Below are positions 29,610-38,432 of a DNA stretch of 64,000 nt, in pieces; position 1 is the stretch's first letter; the number at the start of each line of letters is the position of its first letter. This DNA is from Marinobacterium arenosum (GTDB lineage Bacteria; Pseudomonadota; Gammaproteobacteria; Pseudomonadales; Balneatricaceae). Under the pieces are notes generated by a model. The model saw nothing but the letters and a program-made list of their open reading frames with translations, ran no database searches and was not told the origin of the DNA. The stretch is taken from NCBI RefSeq assembly GCF_019795155.1, contig NZ_JAILYN010000004.1, positions 110,495-174,494 of the forward strand. The letters are read 5' to 3'. Made by a program: the position numbers and the translations under genes.

Positions 29610-31352
29610 TTAGAGGCCCTTGGCGGAGGAGGTGCTGCGGCGGGGGTCGGCAGCGCCGTAGAATACCCCGTCCTCACCGACCAGGATGCTCTGGATTGCG
29701 CCCATCGAGGGTTTCCGGCTGACCTTGTGGCCCATCCCTTCCAGCAGACTGACGGTATCCGGACTGACACCCTGTTCGATACGGATCTCATCCGGCAGCC
29801 ACTGGTGGTGGATACGCGGCGCCGAGACTGCCGACTGGATGTTCAGACCGTGGTCGATCACATTCATCACCACCTGCAGAGTGGTGGTGATGATCCGCGA
29901 TCCACCCGGGCTGCCGGTAACCATGAAGTTCTTGCCATCCTTCTTGACGATGGTCGGCGACATCGAGCTGAGCATCCGCTTCTCCGGCTCGACCTTGTTG
30001 GCAACGCCGCCAATCAGGCCGTAGGCGTTGGGTACCCCCGGCTTGGCGCTGAAGTCGTCCATCTCATTGTTGAGCAGGAAGCCGGCGCCCGGCACCACGA
30101 TACCGGAGCCGTAGCTGAAGTTGATGGTGTAGGTGTTGGAGACCGCGTTGCCGTATTTATCCACAATGGAGAAGTGGGTGGTCTCGTTGCTCTCGTAACC
30201 GGTCGGGTCGCCCGGCCGGATCTCGACGCTCGGAGTGGCCTTGGCCGGATCGATCTTACTGCGGATCTGTTCGGCATACTTCTTGTCGGTCAGCCCGTTG
30301 ACCGGTACCGCGACGAAGTCCGGATCGCCCAGGTACTTGGAGCGGTCGGCATAGGCATGCTTCATCGCCTCGGCCATCAGGTGGATGCTCTTGGCGGAAT
30401 TATGGCCGTACTCGCCGATCGGGTAGCCTTCCAGGGTGTTGAGGATCTGCACCACGTGGGTGCCGCCGGAACTGGGCGGCGCCATCGAGTAGATATCGTA
30501 GCCGCGGTAGTTGCCCTGCACCGGGGTGCGGATCTGCGGCCGGTAGTCCTTCAGATCCTGCAGGGTGATCAGGCCGCCGTTCTTTTTCATGTCATCGGCG
30601 ATCAGCTGGGCGGTCTTGCCCTCGTAGAAGCCCTTGACGCCCTGCTCGGAGATCCGTTTCAGCGTGGCAGCCAGGTCCGGCTGCTTGAACCGTTCACCCG
30701 GCTGGTAGGCGCTGCCATCCGCCTTGTAGAAGGTCGCCTTGCTGGACGGCCATTTCTGCAGCATCTCCTTCTTGGCTTCCAGCCCCTTGGTGAAGCGCGG
30801 CGGCACGATAAAGCCCTCTTCGGCCAGCTTGATCGCCGGCGCCAGCGCCTGCTGCAGGCTGATGGTGCCGTACTTCTCCAGTGCCAGCGCCAGGCCGGCT
30901 ACGGTACCCGGCACCCCGGCCGACAGGTGGGAGAAACGGCTGCGCTGCTGCACCACGTTGCCCTCATCATCCTGGAACATCTTCTCGTAGGCGGCTTTCG
31001 GCGCTTTCTCACGGTAGTCGATGGCGACCACCTCGTCCTGCTGCTCACGCGAGACCAGCATGAAACCGCCGCCACCGATATTGCCGGAACGCGGCTGGGT
31101 TACCGCCAAGGCAAAGCCGGCGGTAACCGCCGCGTCGATGGCGTTGCCGCCGTTCTTCAATACATCCAGTGCCACGTCGGTGGCCAGGTGGTGGCTGGTG
31201 GCAACCATCCCCTGGCGGGCTTCCACCGGGTGGCTGCGTTCACCTTCCAGGATCGCCTGGGCCGCCTGGGTCATCGGTGCCGCGCTGATGATCGCCGACA
31301 GCATCAGGGCATTGAGCAGGCGTGGGCGGGGGGTGGAGATCTGCATCTTCAT
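29610..31352 (-). CDS. ggt: Gamma-glutamyltransferase
   Basis: GGT is a periplasmic Ntn-hydrolase that cleaves gamma-glutamyl bonds, chiefly of glutathione. The 580-residue precursor equals E. coli Ggt in length. It has a cleavable signal (positive n-region, then LNALMLSAIISAAPMTQA). Autoprocessing would occur before the nucleophile T392 in NETTHFS, giving a large and a small subunit. The large subunit shows NGGNAIDAAVTAGFALAVTQP, SGIGGGGF-type NIGGGGFML and APPSSGGTH. The small subunit shows SMSPTIV and TGSPGGSRIITT. Its presence 3 kb from gshA suggests glutathione turnover, but they are not an operon. Confidence 0.97.
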   Translation of the reverse strand: MKMQISTPRPRLLNALMLSAIISAAPMTQAAQAILEGERSHPVEARQGMVATSHHLATDVALDVLKNGGNAIDAAVTAGFALAVTQPRSGNIGGGGFMLVSREQQDEVVAIDYREKAPKAAYEKMFQDDEGNVVQQRSRFSHLSAGVPGTVAGLALALEKYGTISLQQALAPAIKLAEEGFIVPPRFTKGLEAKKEMLQKWPSSKATFYKADGSAYQPGERFKQPDLAATLKRISEQGVKGFYEGKTAQLIADDMKKNGGLITLQDLKDYRPQIRTPVQGNYRGYDIYSMAPPSSGGTHVVQILNTLEGYPIGEYGHNSAKSIHLMAEAMKHAYADRSKYLGDPDFVAVPVNGLTDKKYAEQIRSKIDPAKATPSVEIRPGDPTGYESNETTHFSIVDKYGNAVSNTYTINFSYGSGIVVPGAGFLLNNEMDDFSAKPGVPNAYGLIGGVANKVEPEKRMLSSMSPTIVKKDGKNFMVTGSPGGSRIITTTLQVVMNVIDHGLNIQSAVSAPRIHHQWLPDEIRIEQGVSPDTVSLLEGMGHKVSRKPSMGAIQSILVGEDGVFYGAADPRRSTSSAKGL

Positions 31353-31768
31353 AGTGTCCTTTTGTCTTGTTCTTGTTGTTGCTTTTGAAGAAGTCGCACG
31401 GCCGCATCTGCGCCCACACGGGATCCGTTCAGCTTAGTCCTCGCCGGCGTTTTCGCTAGCGGCTGACCGATCGCCAGATAGCATAAACGGGCGTTTGAAA
31501 GATCCTCACCTCATGCTGCGCCAAAGCGACCTCCTGAAGTGCCAGTCGTGGATTGTCGTATCACCGCCAAAAGCCGGCAACCTCAATAACCACGCTGCTT
31601 TGCTGACAATAAAGATCAGCCGCCAACTGGCAGGTCGGCAACGGCTGGCCTACCTTGGATAAAGCTGTACTTGCTGATATCTGCAGCCAGCTCCTGTTGC
31701 GGCTGCAAAAGGACAGATCCACCGAATCCCCGCCTGCGGGTGGGGCTTGGTGGCGATGGAGGGATTGG
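31353..31768. other. Gene-poor gap upstream of ggt
   Basis: This 416-bp region separates ggt from a small plus-strand gene. It holds a T/G-rich tract just before ggt (31356-31386 on the plus strand). A hairpin CCCCGC-CT-GCGGGTGGGG near 31724-31743 lies shortly before the small gene. No coding region or recognised RNA is visible. Confidence 0.5.
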
Positions 31769-31990
31769 ATGAACAGCACCATAAGGATGCCGACCATTGA
31801 ACTGGCAATGTGTGATTGTATAACTGAACTGCGAACGACGTTGGCGCAGATACGATCGAATGCTCAACAGACTGAAACTACAGAGGCGATACCCGACCCT
31901 TGCGAGGCGATCGCCGATCAACTGAACCAACTGGAAGCGCTGCTGTACATTCAGGCCGCTGTGCGTGGCGAGGGAACAGGGGCTATCTGA
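31769..31990 (+). CDS. Small hypothetical protein (73 residues)
   Basis: A short reading frame beginning MNSTIRMPTIELAM. The ATG at 31769 follows a GGAGGG ribosome site by 5 bp, and an intrinsic terminator lies about 40 bp after the stop, both arguing for a real gene. The frame is open upstream to a TTG at 31655, but that start has no such site. The product is acidic and helical, with CEAIADQLNQLEALLYIQAAV near the C-terminus. It has no signal peptide or membrane segment and I do not recognise a family. Confidence 0.55.
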   Translation: MNSTIRMPTIELAMCDCITELRTTLAQIRSNAQQTETTEAIPDPCEAIADQLNQLEALLYIQAAVRGEGTGAI

Positions 31991-32026
31991 TTAACCATCT
32001 GTATCTATCATTGACAAATTGTATTG

Positions 32027-32054
32027 AAAAAGGCGACCTGCGGGTCGCCTTTTG
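32027..32054 (+). terminator. Intrinsic terminator after the small gene
   Basis: Stem AGGCGACC/GGTCGCCT with a 4-base loop, preceded by AAAA and followed by TTTT. It is well placed for the small gene ending at 31990. Confidence 0.85.
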
Positions 32055-32080
32055 ATTTTTCCGAGTCGACGGTTAACCGC

Positions 32081-32100
32081 TGTAAGTTAACAGTGAACCC
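32081..32100. repeat. Dispersed heptad-family repeat copy
   Basis: TGTAAGTTAACAGTGAACCC carries the AGTTAACAGTGAAC core with the 7-bp periodicity of the other copies. Confidence 0.55.
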
Positions 32101-32129
32101 AGGGAGCGGGGCATCGAACGCGCCACTAC

Positions 32130-32400
32130 CGATCCCCCCTGCCTGATGGTTCTCTTCCAGGCTTCGCGCTGCTCGCCATACGGGACGCGCAGACGGGCAC
32201 GGTTAGCTCAGGCGACGATATGATGGCCGGCGTCGACATATTCGACATTGCCGGAGTCGGTGCTGACGCCAGCCGCTGATAAATTTGGCATCGCACAGTC
32301 CTGAGAATAAATACCGTACGGAACTCTCCAGCGCCGCCTTGATCGGCCCCATCATGTCGTAGTTCTCGACCGCCTTTTCCGAACCCTAGCCGCTCATGGT
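32130..32400 (-). pseudogene. Possible decayed coding remnant
   Basis: Reading the minus strand, coding-like peptide appears in pieces: ENYDMMGPIKAALESSVRYL near 32375-32315, then in another frame STDSGNVEYVDAGHHIVA ending at a TGA near 32214. The pieces are joined only by a frame change, and an internal stop follows the likely start at 32393. This looks like the tail of a degraded gene. The source family was not identified. Confidence 0.35.
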
Positions 32401-32583
32401 TTACATCCACCTATCAGTTGGGATAGCAAAAAATTGTGCGGCAGCGTAACGGGACCGAATGGACCTAAACAGAGCGCTCCCATGACAATAGCCGGCACCG
32501 CCGGACTGGCTGGCGGCCGCGAGTAACCAACGCAAAGCAGCGCAGCTGAACTATGGTTAGGGGTAGTACCAAGAGAATCACGT
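32401..32583. other. Intergenic region without recognised content
   Basis: With the remnant and terminator before it, this completes a 590-bp gap. It holds a very short frame (MTIAGTAGLAGGRE, from 32484) with no ribosome site, and a GGGGTAGTACC sequence near 32563. Neither could be assigned. Confidence 0.4.
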
Positions 32584-33030
32584 ATGGGTATCAGGGCAAC
32601 GCTACAGTCAGAACTCGAGCCCCTGATCCAGCGTGCACTGAAGCAGGGTCAGATCGAAAGCTACGGCAGCCGAACCCGGCTTTACAAGCACGGGATCTAC
32701 AGCAACGACACCAGCCTGTGGAGCCACTCGCCCGCGCTGGCGCTGAATCAACCCGGCCATTACCTGATCACCGTCCAGCCCAAGCAGAGCCTGAACCTGG
32801 CGATCCTGCACAAGGCCGATTTCGATCGTCTGTTGCAGCTGGCCACCCACCGGCCGGAACCAATCCAGTGTGCACTTAACACCCTCTGCCAGCAACTCAA
32901 CGAGATGACGCTGCCAGATGGCGTCGACGGCTTCGCCAGCTACCGATTGGACCCGGGCCACCATTACCAGCACATCATCGTCTTCCGGCCACTGCAGGTA
33001 CTGGCGCTCTATGATATCGAGCAGGTGTGA
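32584..33030 (+). CDS. Hypothetical protein (148 residues)
   Basis: A soluble protein with no signal peptide or membrane segment, beginning MGIRATLQSELEPLIQRAL. It has a helical N-terminus followed by alternating strand-like stretches (YLITVQPKQSLNLAIL) and a C-terminal HYQHIIVFRPLQVLALYDIEQV. Codon use matches the neighbours, which supports coding. A weak purine-rich site (AAGAGAA) precedes the ATG. It is 75 bp before the sirtuin gene and may be co-transcribed with it. I do not recognise the family. Confidence 0.7.
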   Translation: MGIRATLQSELEPLIQRALKQGQIESYGSRTRLYKHGIYSNDTSLWSHSPALALNQPGHYLITVQPKQSLNLAILHKADFDRLLQLATHRPEPIQCALNTLCQQLNEMTLPDGVDGFASYRLDPGHHYQHIIVFRPLQVLALYDIEQV

Positions 33031-33105
33031 GGCGCTGGTCCGTGCCCGCCGGCTGACGTAATATCAGGCAGTTGCCCGTACGTTATTTATTATCAGGACT
33101 GTGCG

Positions 33106-33948
33106 ATGCCCGATTCACCCGCGGCCGACGGCCAGGCGCTGGCGCGCTTCATCGACCGACACCCTCGCCTGCTGGTTTTGACCGGTGCCGGCGTCAGCAC
33201 CGACTCCGGCATCCCCGACTACCGTGACCGCAACGGCGACTGGAAGCGCCCGCAACCGGTTCAACACCAGGCCTTTATGAGCCAGACGCCGGTGCGCCAG
33301 CGCTACTGGGCCCGCAGCTTGGTTGGCTGGCCGGTGATCCGCGATGCGCAGCCGGGGCCGGCCCACCACTCGCTGGCAGAGCTGGAGCGGCTGCAGCGGG
33401 TGGAGCTGCTGGTCACCCAGAACGTGGACCGGCTGCATCAGCAGGCTGGCAGCGAACGGGTGCTCGACCTGCATGGCCGCTCCGACCGGGTCCGTTGTAT
33501 GGATTGTGATTGTTGCTATCCGCGCGATGAGATCCAGCAACACGCCAGTCGCCTCAATCCGGCTTTCAATGGCCTGAAAGCCGCCGCCGCACCGGACGGT
33601 GATGCCGACCTGGACGGTATCGATTTCAGCCGCTTCCAGATACCGGTATGCAGTGGTTGTGGCGGAATCCTGAAACCGGACGTGGTGTTCTTCGGCGACA
33701 ACGTACCACGATTGCGGGTGGAACAGGCACTGGACGCCTTGCAGCGCGCCGACGGCCTGTTGGTGGTCGGCTCCTCACTGATGGTCTATTCCGGCTTTCG
33801 CTTCTGCCGCCGGGCCGCCGAATGGAACAAGCCGATCTGCGCGCTGACCCTGGGCCGGACCCGTGCAGATCCGCTGCTGAGTTTGAAACTGGACGCCCCG
33901 GTGGCCGGCACCCTGCAACAGGCGCTGCAGGCGCTCGACACCCGCTAA
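33106..33948 (+). CDS. Sir2-family NAD-dependent protein deacylase
   Basis: Sirtuins remove acyl groups from lysines using NAD+. The 280-residue protein shows the NAD-binding GAGVSTDSGIPDYRD (near 27-41), TQNVDRLHQQAGS and the catalytic histidine in DLHGRSDRV. Two zinc-binding Cys pairs are visible (CMDC and CSGC), then KPDVVFFGDNVP. An acidic insert (AAAAPDGDADLDGIDFSRFQIP) between the Cys pairs, together with this zinc module, resembles class II (SIRT4-like) bacterial sirtuins more than E. coli CobB. Targets cannot be deduced. It converges with the DMT transporter gene with a 10-bp gap. Confidence 0.93.
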   Translation: MPDSPAADGQALARFIDRHPRLLVLTGAGVSTDSGIPDYRDRNGDWKRPQPVQHQAFMSQTPVRQRYWARSLVGWPVIRDAQPGPAHHSLAELERLQRVELLVTQNVDRLHQQAGSERVLDLHGRSDRVRCMDCDCCYPRDEIQQHASRLNPAFNGLKAAAAPDGDADLDGIDFSRFQIPVCSGCGGILKPDVVFFGDNVPRLRVEQALDALQRADGLLVVGSSLMVYSGFRFCRRAAEWNKPICALTLGRTRADPLLSLKLDAPVAGTLQQALQALDTR

Positions 33949-33958
33949 GCCTGCCGCG

Positions 33959-34870
33959 TCAGGCTACCGTCAGTTCGCTGTCGCGCTCCTCTGCCGGGCG
34001 GAACTGCCATTGGCTCAGGATGATGCCACCGATGACCAGCGCCGCCGCCGCCAACTGGCTCAGGTTCAGGGTTTCGCCGAGGATCAGGTAGGCCAACCCC
34101 AGCGTGAACACCGGAATCATATTGACGAAAGCCGAGGCCTGGCTGGCCGGGATGCTGGCTACCGACAGGTTGTACAGGCCGTAGGCCAGGATATTGACCA
34201 CCGTGCCCAGATAGACGATGGCGATCAGTGCCTGCGGTACCCAGCCCTCGGGCAGGCTGACATCCGGCAGCGCCATCATCGGCAGGAAGAACAGGCTGCC
34301 GCAGAACGACTGCAGCGCCGTCAGCAGCCAGGGCGAATAGCGCTCCGACAGGTGTTTAAGGCAGAGGGTATAGCCGGTGGCGCAAACCATGGCGCAGAAC
34401 TCGTAGAAATTGCCCAGCACGGGGTTCGGCGCATCGGCGGTACTTTCGCCGGCCACACTCAGCCAAACCGCGCCGGCCACCGCCAATGCGAAGCCCATCC
34501 ATGCCTGGCGGCTCAACCGCTCCTTCAGCCACAACCAGGCACCAATGCCCACCAATAACGGCAGCAAGGCGGTAATCATGCCAGCCTGCTGGGCACTGGT
34601 GTTCTGCAGTGCCTTGGCCTCGAAGACGAAATAGAAGCAGGGCTCCGACAGCACCATCAATGCCAGGTACTTCCAGTCGCCGGCGCGATATTCGAAGCGG
34701 GCGATCGCCTTGAAAAACAGCAGAAAACAGAGGCTGGCCACAAACATACGACCGAACATCACCACCATCGGATCGTAGTGCTGAAAGGCCAACTTCAGGG
34801 CGATAAAAGAACTGGCCCACAGCAGCATCGCCATTAGCAGGCCGACAACGGCAAGATTTCGAGACAACAT
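33959..34870 (-). CDS. EamA/DMT-superfamily transporter
   Basis: A 303-residue inner-membrane protein with ten predicted helices in two EamA repeats. The first repeat begins NLAVVGLLMAMLLWASSFIALKLAF, and the second includes LGNFYEFCAMVCATGYTL. The conserved end motif of the second repeat is visible in AFVNMIPVFTLGLAYLILGETL. Members export or import small metabolites such as amino acids or nucleosides, and the substrate cannot be read from sequence. It is a single gene, convergent with the sirtuin, with 207 bp of featureless sequence beyond the 5' end. Confidence 0.9.
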   Translation of the reverse strand: MLSRNLAVVGLLMAMLLWASSFIALKLAFQHYDPMVVMFGRMFVASLCFLLFFKAIARFEYRAGDWKYLALMVLSEPCFYFVFEAKALQNTSAQQAGMITALLPLLVGIGAWLWLKERLSRQAWMGFALAVAGAVWLSVAGESTADAPNPVLGNFYEFCAMVCATGYTLCLKHLSERYSPWLLTALQSFCGSLFFLPMMALPDVSLPEGWVPQALIAIVYLGTVVNILAYGLYNLSVASIPASQASAFVNMIPVFTLGLAYLILGETLNLSQLAAAALVIGGIILSQWQFRPAEERDSELTVA

Positions 34871-35077
34871 CGGCGTTCCCAGAAAAGATGGACGGAGATC
34901 GGGCAGGCGCCGACATTAGCGGGACGCAATCAAGTTGGGAAGCAAATTAAATTGCTGCGCCATAAACGCGATTAATGAGGTATGTCGAGCATTGGCGGGA
35001 TCAGCCGCCTACGGGCCTACTGGGTATGTGAACTATGCGAACGACGCTGGACGGCAGATTATGTTGGGATCACCGGC

Positions 35078-35599
35078 TCAGGCGAACTGGAAGTAGCCCT
35101 GCTTCAACACCTCGCCGACCCGGGCCCTTACCGATGGCGGTTCATCGTGCAGTGCCATCTGGCAGAAACGCTCAACCTCGGGCCGCAATTCCGGATAGAG
35201 GCTGGCCAGCAGATAGAAGCCGTTATAAGCCCAGGCACGCACGAAACGGGCCTGATCGGTCAGGCACTGGCGGACGAAGTTCTCGATCGGTGCACGCTTT
35301 GCCCCAGGCAGATCCAGTCGCGGCATCATCTGCAACAGGTGCAGGCGGCTCTGCCAGTCCACCAGCCGGGCGGCACAGTGAAACAGGCTATCCACCTGTT
35401 CGGTCGCCAGGCGCGCGCTCTGCTCCAGGTGATGTTTCAGCAGCCAGCTGGCGGCGCGCTGGCAATCGCTATGGCGCTCCAGCAGATGCAACAGCTGGTC
35501 GATAAAATCGGCTTCCTCGCGATACTGCCGATACAGCTCGAGCAGGAAAGCACGCTCTTTGCCATTCCAGGTCCGCAGTGCTTGTCGTAATTCCATCAC
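35078..35599 (-). CDS. Hypothetical all-helical protein, HEAT-like
   Basis: A 173-residue soluble protein predicted to be entirely alpha-helical, with repeated amphipathic helices of about 15-18 residues (for example QLLHLLERHSDCQRAASWLLKHHL and WQSRLHLLQMMPRLDL). The spacing and the closing PPSVRARVGEVLKQGYFQF resemble HEAT-type repeats used for protein binding. Two adjacent Met codons start the frame, with a GAGG-type ribosome site before them. There is no operon partner. The fold is an inference and the function is unknown. Confidence 0.65.
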   Translation of the reverse strand: MMELRQALRTWNGKERAFLLELYRQYREEADFIDQLLHLLERHSDCQRAASWLLKHHLEQSARLATEQVDSLFHCAARLVDWQSRLHLLQMMPRLDLPGAKRAPIENFVRQCLTDQARFVRAWAYNGFYLLASLYPELRPEVERFCQMALHDEPPSVRARVGEVLKQGYFQFA

Positions 35600-35800
35600 C
35601 GTTCTCCTCTCCAGACCAAGTCAATCGATACCCAGGATATGCACAACGCCGGTCCCAACGTACAGCGGGATACACCTGAAGTTTATACCGGGACCACAAT
35701 GCCGCAGGCCAGCGACGGTATCCCGGTCATAGCTGGTTGACTAGCAAAGCCGCTACTACGTTCATTTCAATCAACCGGCTTTTCAGTATTGGTCAGGATG

Positions 35801-36652
35801 TTACGTGGTGCCAGCATTGACGACCTCCGCCAGTGCCTGCAACCGGTGACTGTTGAAAAACGGGTGCTGCTGGGCGCCGACCAGCAGCACGATCTCGATC
35901 GCCGGTAGCTCCGGCAACTGCTGCTCCGCCGGCGCCACGACCAGATCAGCAGGGGCACTGATACGAGCCATCGCCGTAATCGCTATGCCGCGCCGCACCA
36001 ACTCCAGCAGGATGCCGCAGCCGACGCTAATGGTCTTCAGCTGATAACGTCGGCCCTGTTTCTCCAGTCCATCCAGCGCGCCATTCATGAACTTGCAATC
36101 CGGCGGGTACAGCGCCAGCGGCAGCGGATCGGCAGCCGACCAGTCAAAATCGGCCGCCGCCAACCAGACCCCCTGGTCCTGACGCAGCAGAAAACCCTCA
36201 TCGCTGTCCGGTCGACGGGTCACCAGCGCCAGGTCGAGCTCACCCATATCCAGTTGATGGCGCAGCTGGGTTGAGGCCCCGCTGACCACCTGCACCTGCA
36301 GCTCCGGTGCCTGCTGCCAGATCAGTTCCAGCAGATCGGTCAGCAGGCCCTGCGCGTAATCATCCGGGCAACCGAGTCGCAGCGGCTCCTGACCGGCACC
36401 GGCTTCCAGCACGCTGAGCGCCTCCTGCTGCAGTGACAGGATGCGGCGGGCATAGCCGACCAACTGCTTGCCATGCCGAGTCAACACCCGCTCACGCCCC
36501 TGCTGTTCGAACAGCGGTTTGCCGACCTGCTCCTCCAGTCGTTTCATCTGCATGCTGATCGCTGACGGCGTACGGTACAGCTGTTGGGCGGCGCGGTTAT
36601 AGCTGCCGGTATCCACCACCACGATAAAGGTACGCAGCAGATCAGTGTTCAT
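35801..36652 (-). CDS. LysR-family transcriptional regulator
   Basis: A 283-residue LysR-type regulator. The N-terminal helix-turn-helix is clear (LLRTFIVVVDTGSYNRAAQQLYRTPSAISMQMKRLEEQVG in part, residues 5-44), followed by a linker helix and an effector-binding domain with DLALVTRRP. It is divergent from the glutathione S-transferase-like gene across a 128-bp gap, so that gene is the most likely target. The gap holds no convincing T-N11-A palindrome that I could pick out. The effector is unknown. Confidence 0.88.
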   Translation of the reverse strand: MNTDLLRTFIVVVDTGSYNRAAQQLYRTPSAISMQMKRLEEQVGKPLFEQQGRERVLTRHGKQLVGYARRILSLQQEALSVLEAGAGQEPLRLGCPDDYAQGLLTDLLELIWQQAPELQVQVVSGASTQLRHQLDMGELDLALVTRRPDSDEGFLLRQDQGVWLAAADFDWSAADPLPLALYPPDCKFMNGALDGLEKQGRRYQLKTISVGCGILLELVRRGIAITAMARISAPADLVVAPAEQQLPELPAIEIVLLVGAQQHPFFNSHRLQALAEVVNAGTT

Positions 36653-36780
36653 GGTCCATTCCTTTTACGGTGGAGGGTTCAAGGATATTGAAGCCAGGGT
36701 TCAGGATTATTCGTTTGTCGCCTGGCGGTAAAAGCCAGACACTGGCTGCCATCCAAATAAACGCAAAGAAGGATTCTGGC

Positions 36781-37443
36781 ATGGCTGATCTGAAACTGGT
36801 AATCGGCAACAAGAACTACTCCTCCTGGTCACTGCGGCCCTGGCTGCTGATGCAGCACTTCGGACTGGCCTGCGAGGAGATTCCGATTGCGCTGTTCACC
36901 CCACAGATGGCGGCTGAACTGCCGGCGCTGTCGCCGTCCGGCAAGGTACCGGTACTGCACGACGGCGACGTCGTGATCTGGGATTCACTGGCGATCTGCG
37001 AATACCTCAGCGAACGCTATCTGGACGGTCGCGGCTGGCCGGCAGACCTGGCGATACGCGGCCACGCCCGGGCGGTCTGCGCCGAGATGCATTCCGGCTT
37101 CGCGGCCTTGCGCAGCGAGATGTCGATGAACCTGCGTCGACCGATCGGCCGGCGCGCGGAGCACGCCGTCAGCGACCAATGCCACGCCGATATCCGACGG
37201 ATCGAGCAGATCTGGCTCGACTGCCTGGCCCGCTACGACGGCCCCTGGCTGTTCGGTGAGTTCAGCATTGCCGATGCGATGTTCGCGCCGGTCGCCAGTC
37301 GTCTGCACACCTACGCGGTAGAGTTGTCCGCCGAAGCTACCGGCTATGTCGAGCGCCAGCTGTCCCAGCCCGCATTCCAGCAGTGGCGCAAAGCCGCCCT
37401 GCAGGAAACCGGTCGAATCGAGTTCTGCGAATACGACGACTGA
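36781..37443 (+). CDS. Glutathione S-transferase family protein
   Basis: A 220-residue protein with an N-terminal thioredoxin-fold domain starting LKLVIGNKNYSSWSLRPWLLMQHFG. The SSWS serine is in the catalytic position, and PSGKVPVLHDG carries the cis-proline. The C-terminal helical domain includes RIEQIWLDCLARYDGPWLFGEFSIADAMFAPV. The ATG at 36781 follows AGAAGG at good spacing; an in-frame codon at 36670 adds 37 residues without homology. Members conjugate glutathione or act as isomerases. The specific reaction is unknown. Confidence 0.9.
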   Translation: MADLKLVIGNKNYSSWSLRPWLLMQHFGLACEEIPIALFTPQMAAELPALSPSGKVPVLHDGDVVIWDSLAICEYLSERYLDGRGWPADLAIRGHARAVCAEMHSGFAALRSEMSMNLRRPIGRRAEHAVSDQCHADIRRIEQIWLDCLARYDGPWLFGEFSIADAMFAPVASRLHTYAVELSAEATGYVERQLSQPAFQQWRKAALQETGRIEFCEYDD

Positions 37444-37503
37444 GCGCTACCGCCAGGCTCATCAAGCGCCCGATGGCAGCGCTCCGCCCTGGCAACTAAA
37501 CTT

Positions 37504-37531
37504 AACAGGCGGCAGCTGGATACCGCCTGTC
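37504..37531. other. Hairpin downstream of the GST gene
   Basis: ACAGGCGG and CCGCCTGT form an 8-bp stem with a 10-base loop and no T tract. It could be a weak terminator or transcript-end stabiliser. Confidence 0.4.
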
Positions 37532-37616
37532 GGTCAGTGCCTGGAAACCCTGCGCACCCCGCGTGCCGTTTTCAGCAGTCACATCCCCTTCACCTCAACT
37601 GTGATGGAGTGTGCAT

Positions 37617-37850
37617 ATGTCTGAGCTGAGTCACAGTCTCTACAACGACTTCCCGCAATATCGCGAACGGATTCAGCAACTGAAACACAGCAACGAAGAG
37701 TTCGCCCGGATGGCCGCCGAATATCACCGCATCGACCATAGTATCCGGGGTCTGGAAACCCGCGGTGTCCCCACCTCAAACGATTCTTTTGAGCAGATGA
37801 AGCGCCGCCGTGTCCAGTTGAAGGATGCGCTGTTCCAGATGCTTCAGTAA
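37617..37850 (+). CDS. YdcH-family (DUF465) small protein
   Basis: A 77-residue helical protein of the YdcH/DUF465 family, recognised from HSLYNDFPQYRERIQQLKHSNEEFARMAAEYHRIDHSIRGLE followed by a second helix ending RRRVQLKDALFQML. Such proteins form short coiled coils, and their function is not established. The ATG at 37617 follows GGAG by 8 bp; the GTG two codons upstream is less likely. It is monocistronic, with a repeat-rich gap after it. Confidence 0.88.
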   Translation: MSELSHSLYNDFPQYRERIQQLKHSNEEFARMAAEYHRIDHSIRGLETRGVPTSNDSFEQMKRRRVQLKDALFQMLQ

Positions 37851-37922
37851 GGTTTCACACCCTGAACAGACGCAATGGCCGGTCGAGGTACCGGCCATTG
37901 AAACTCTGCTACGTAGCCACGG

Positions 37923-37957
37923 CACAGCACAGCACAGCACAGCACAGCACAGCACAG
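37923..37957. repeat. Pentanucleotide tandem repeat (CACAG)x7
   Basis: Seven perfect copies of CACAG follow the ydcH-like gene by about 70 bp. It lies in non-coding sequence, so copy-number change would not alter a known protein. Confidence 0.95.
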
Positions 37958-37970
37958 CAACGACGATAAG

Positions 37971-38229
37971 TTACCCACAAGCCGTTAGTTCGAGGGAACG
38001 GCATATTCTATTTTCATCCAGAGACCAGCAGGGCCACAAATGTCCGCCTGGTGTATTGAAGAAGAAGTTATCCCAGGCTGACCCCAGCCTCTCCCCCGGA
38101 TTTACACCCGTAACTCACAAAGTTATCCACAGCTCTTTTTAATAAAACCCCGTGGTTCTCTTGTAGATCAACCGCGCAGCGAATCATGGGGACGAGGGTT
38201 TACCGCCGAGACTGGCCATCTGTGGATAT
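37971..38229. other. Cluster of DnaA-box-like 9-mers in a 580-bp gap
   Basis: Three sites resemble the DnaA box: TTACCCACA (37971-37979), a perfect TTATCCACA (38123-38131) followed by an AT-rich stretch, and TGTGGATAT (38221-38229, reverse orientation). The rest of the gap from 37851 to 38432 holds the CACAG array and no gene. Confidence 0.45.
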
Positions 38230-38432
38230 CTTATTTCTACGGCTCATGCGCTTTAGCAGGAATCATCTACGCCAGTCATAAACTTTCCGCCGCCCCCCTG
38301 GCCCGGCGAAGGCCGCCTTGACGCGCCAGAAGGCGCAACCCCAACTTGGTTACAGATAACACAGGGGGATCGCCGGAATGCCGGACCACGCGATGCGCAC
38401 CTGCCGATAGCCGTCAGCTGGCCGGGGAAGAC

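Noticed and set aside
37851..38432. Chromosome origin (oriC)
   Set aside because: There are only three DnaA-box-like sites, no 13-mer-type unwinding repeats, and no dnaA, dnaN, mnmG or parAB nearby.
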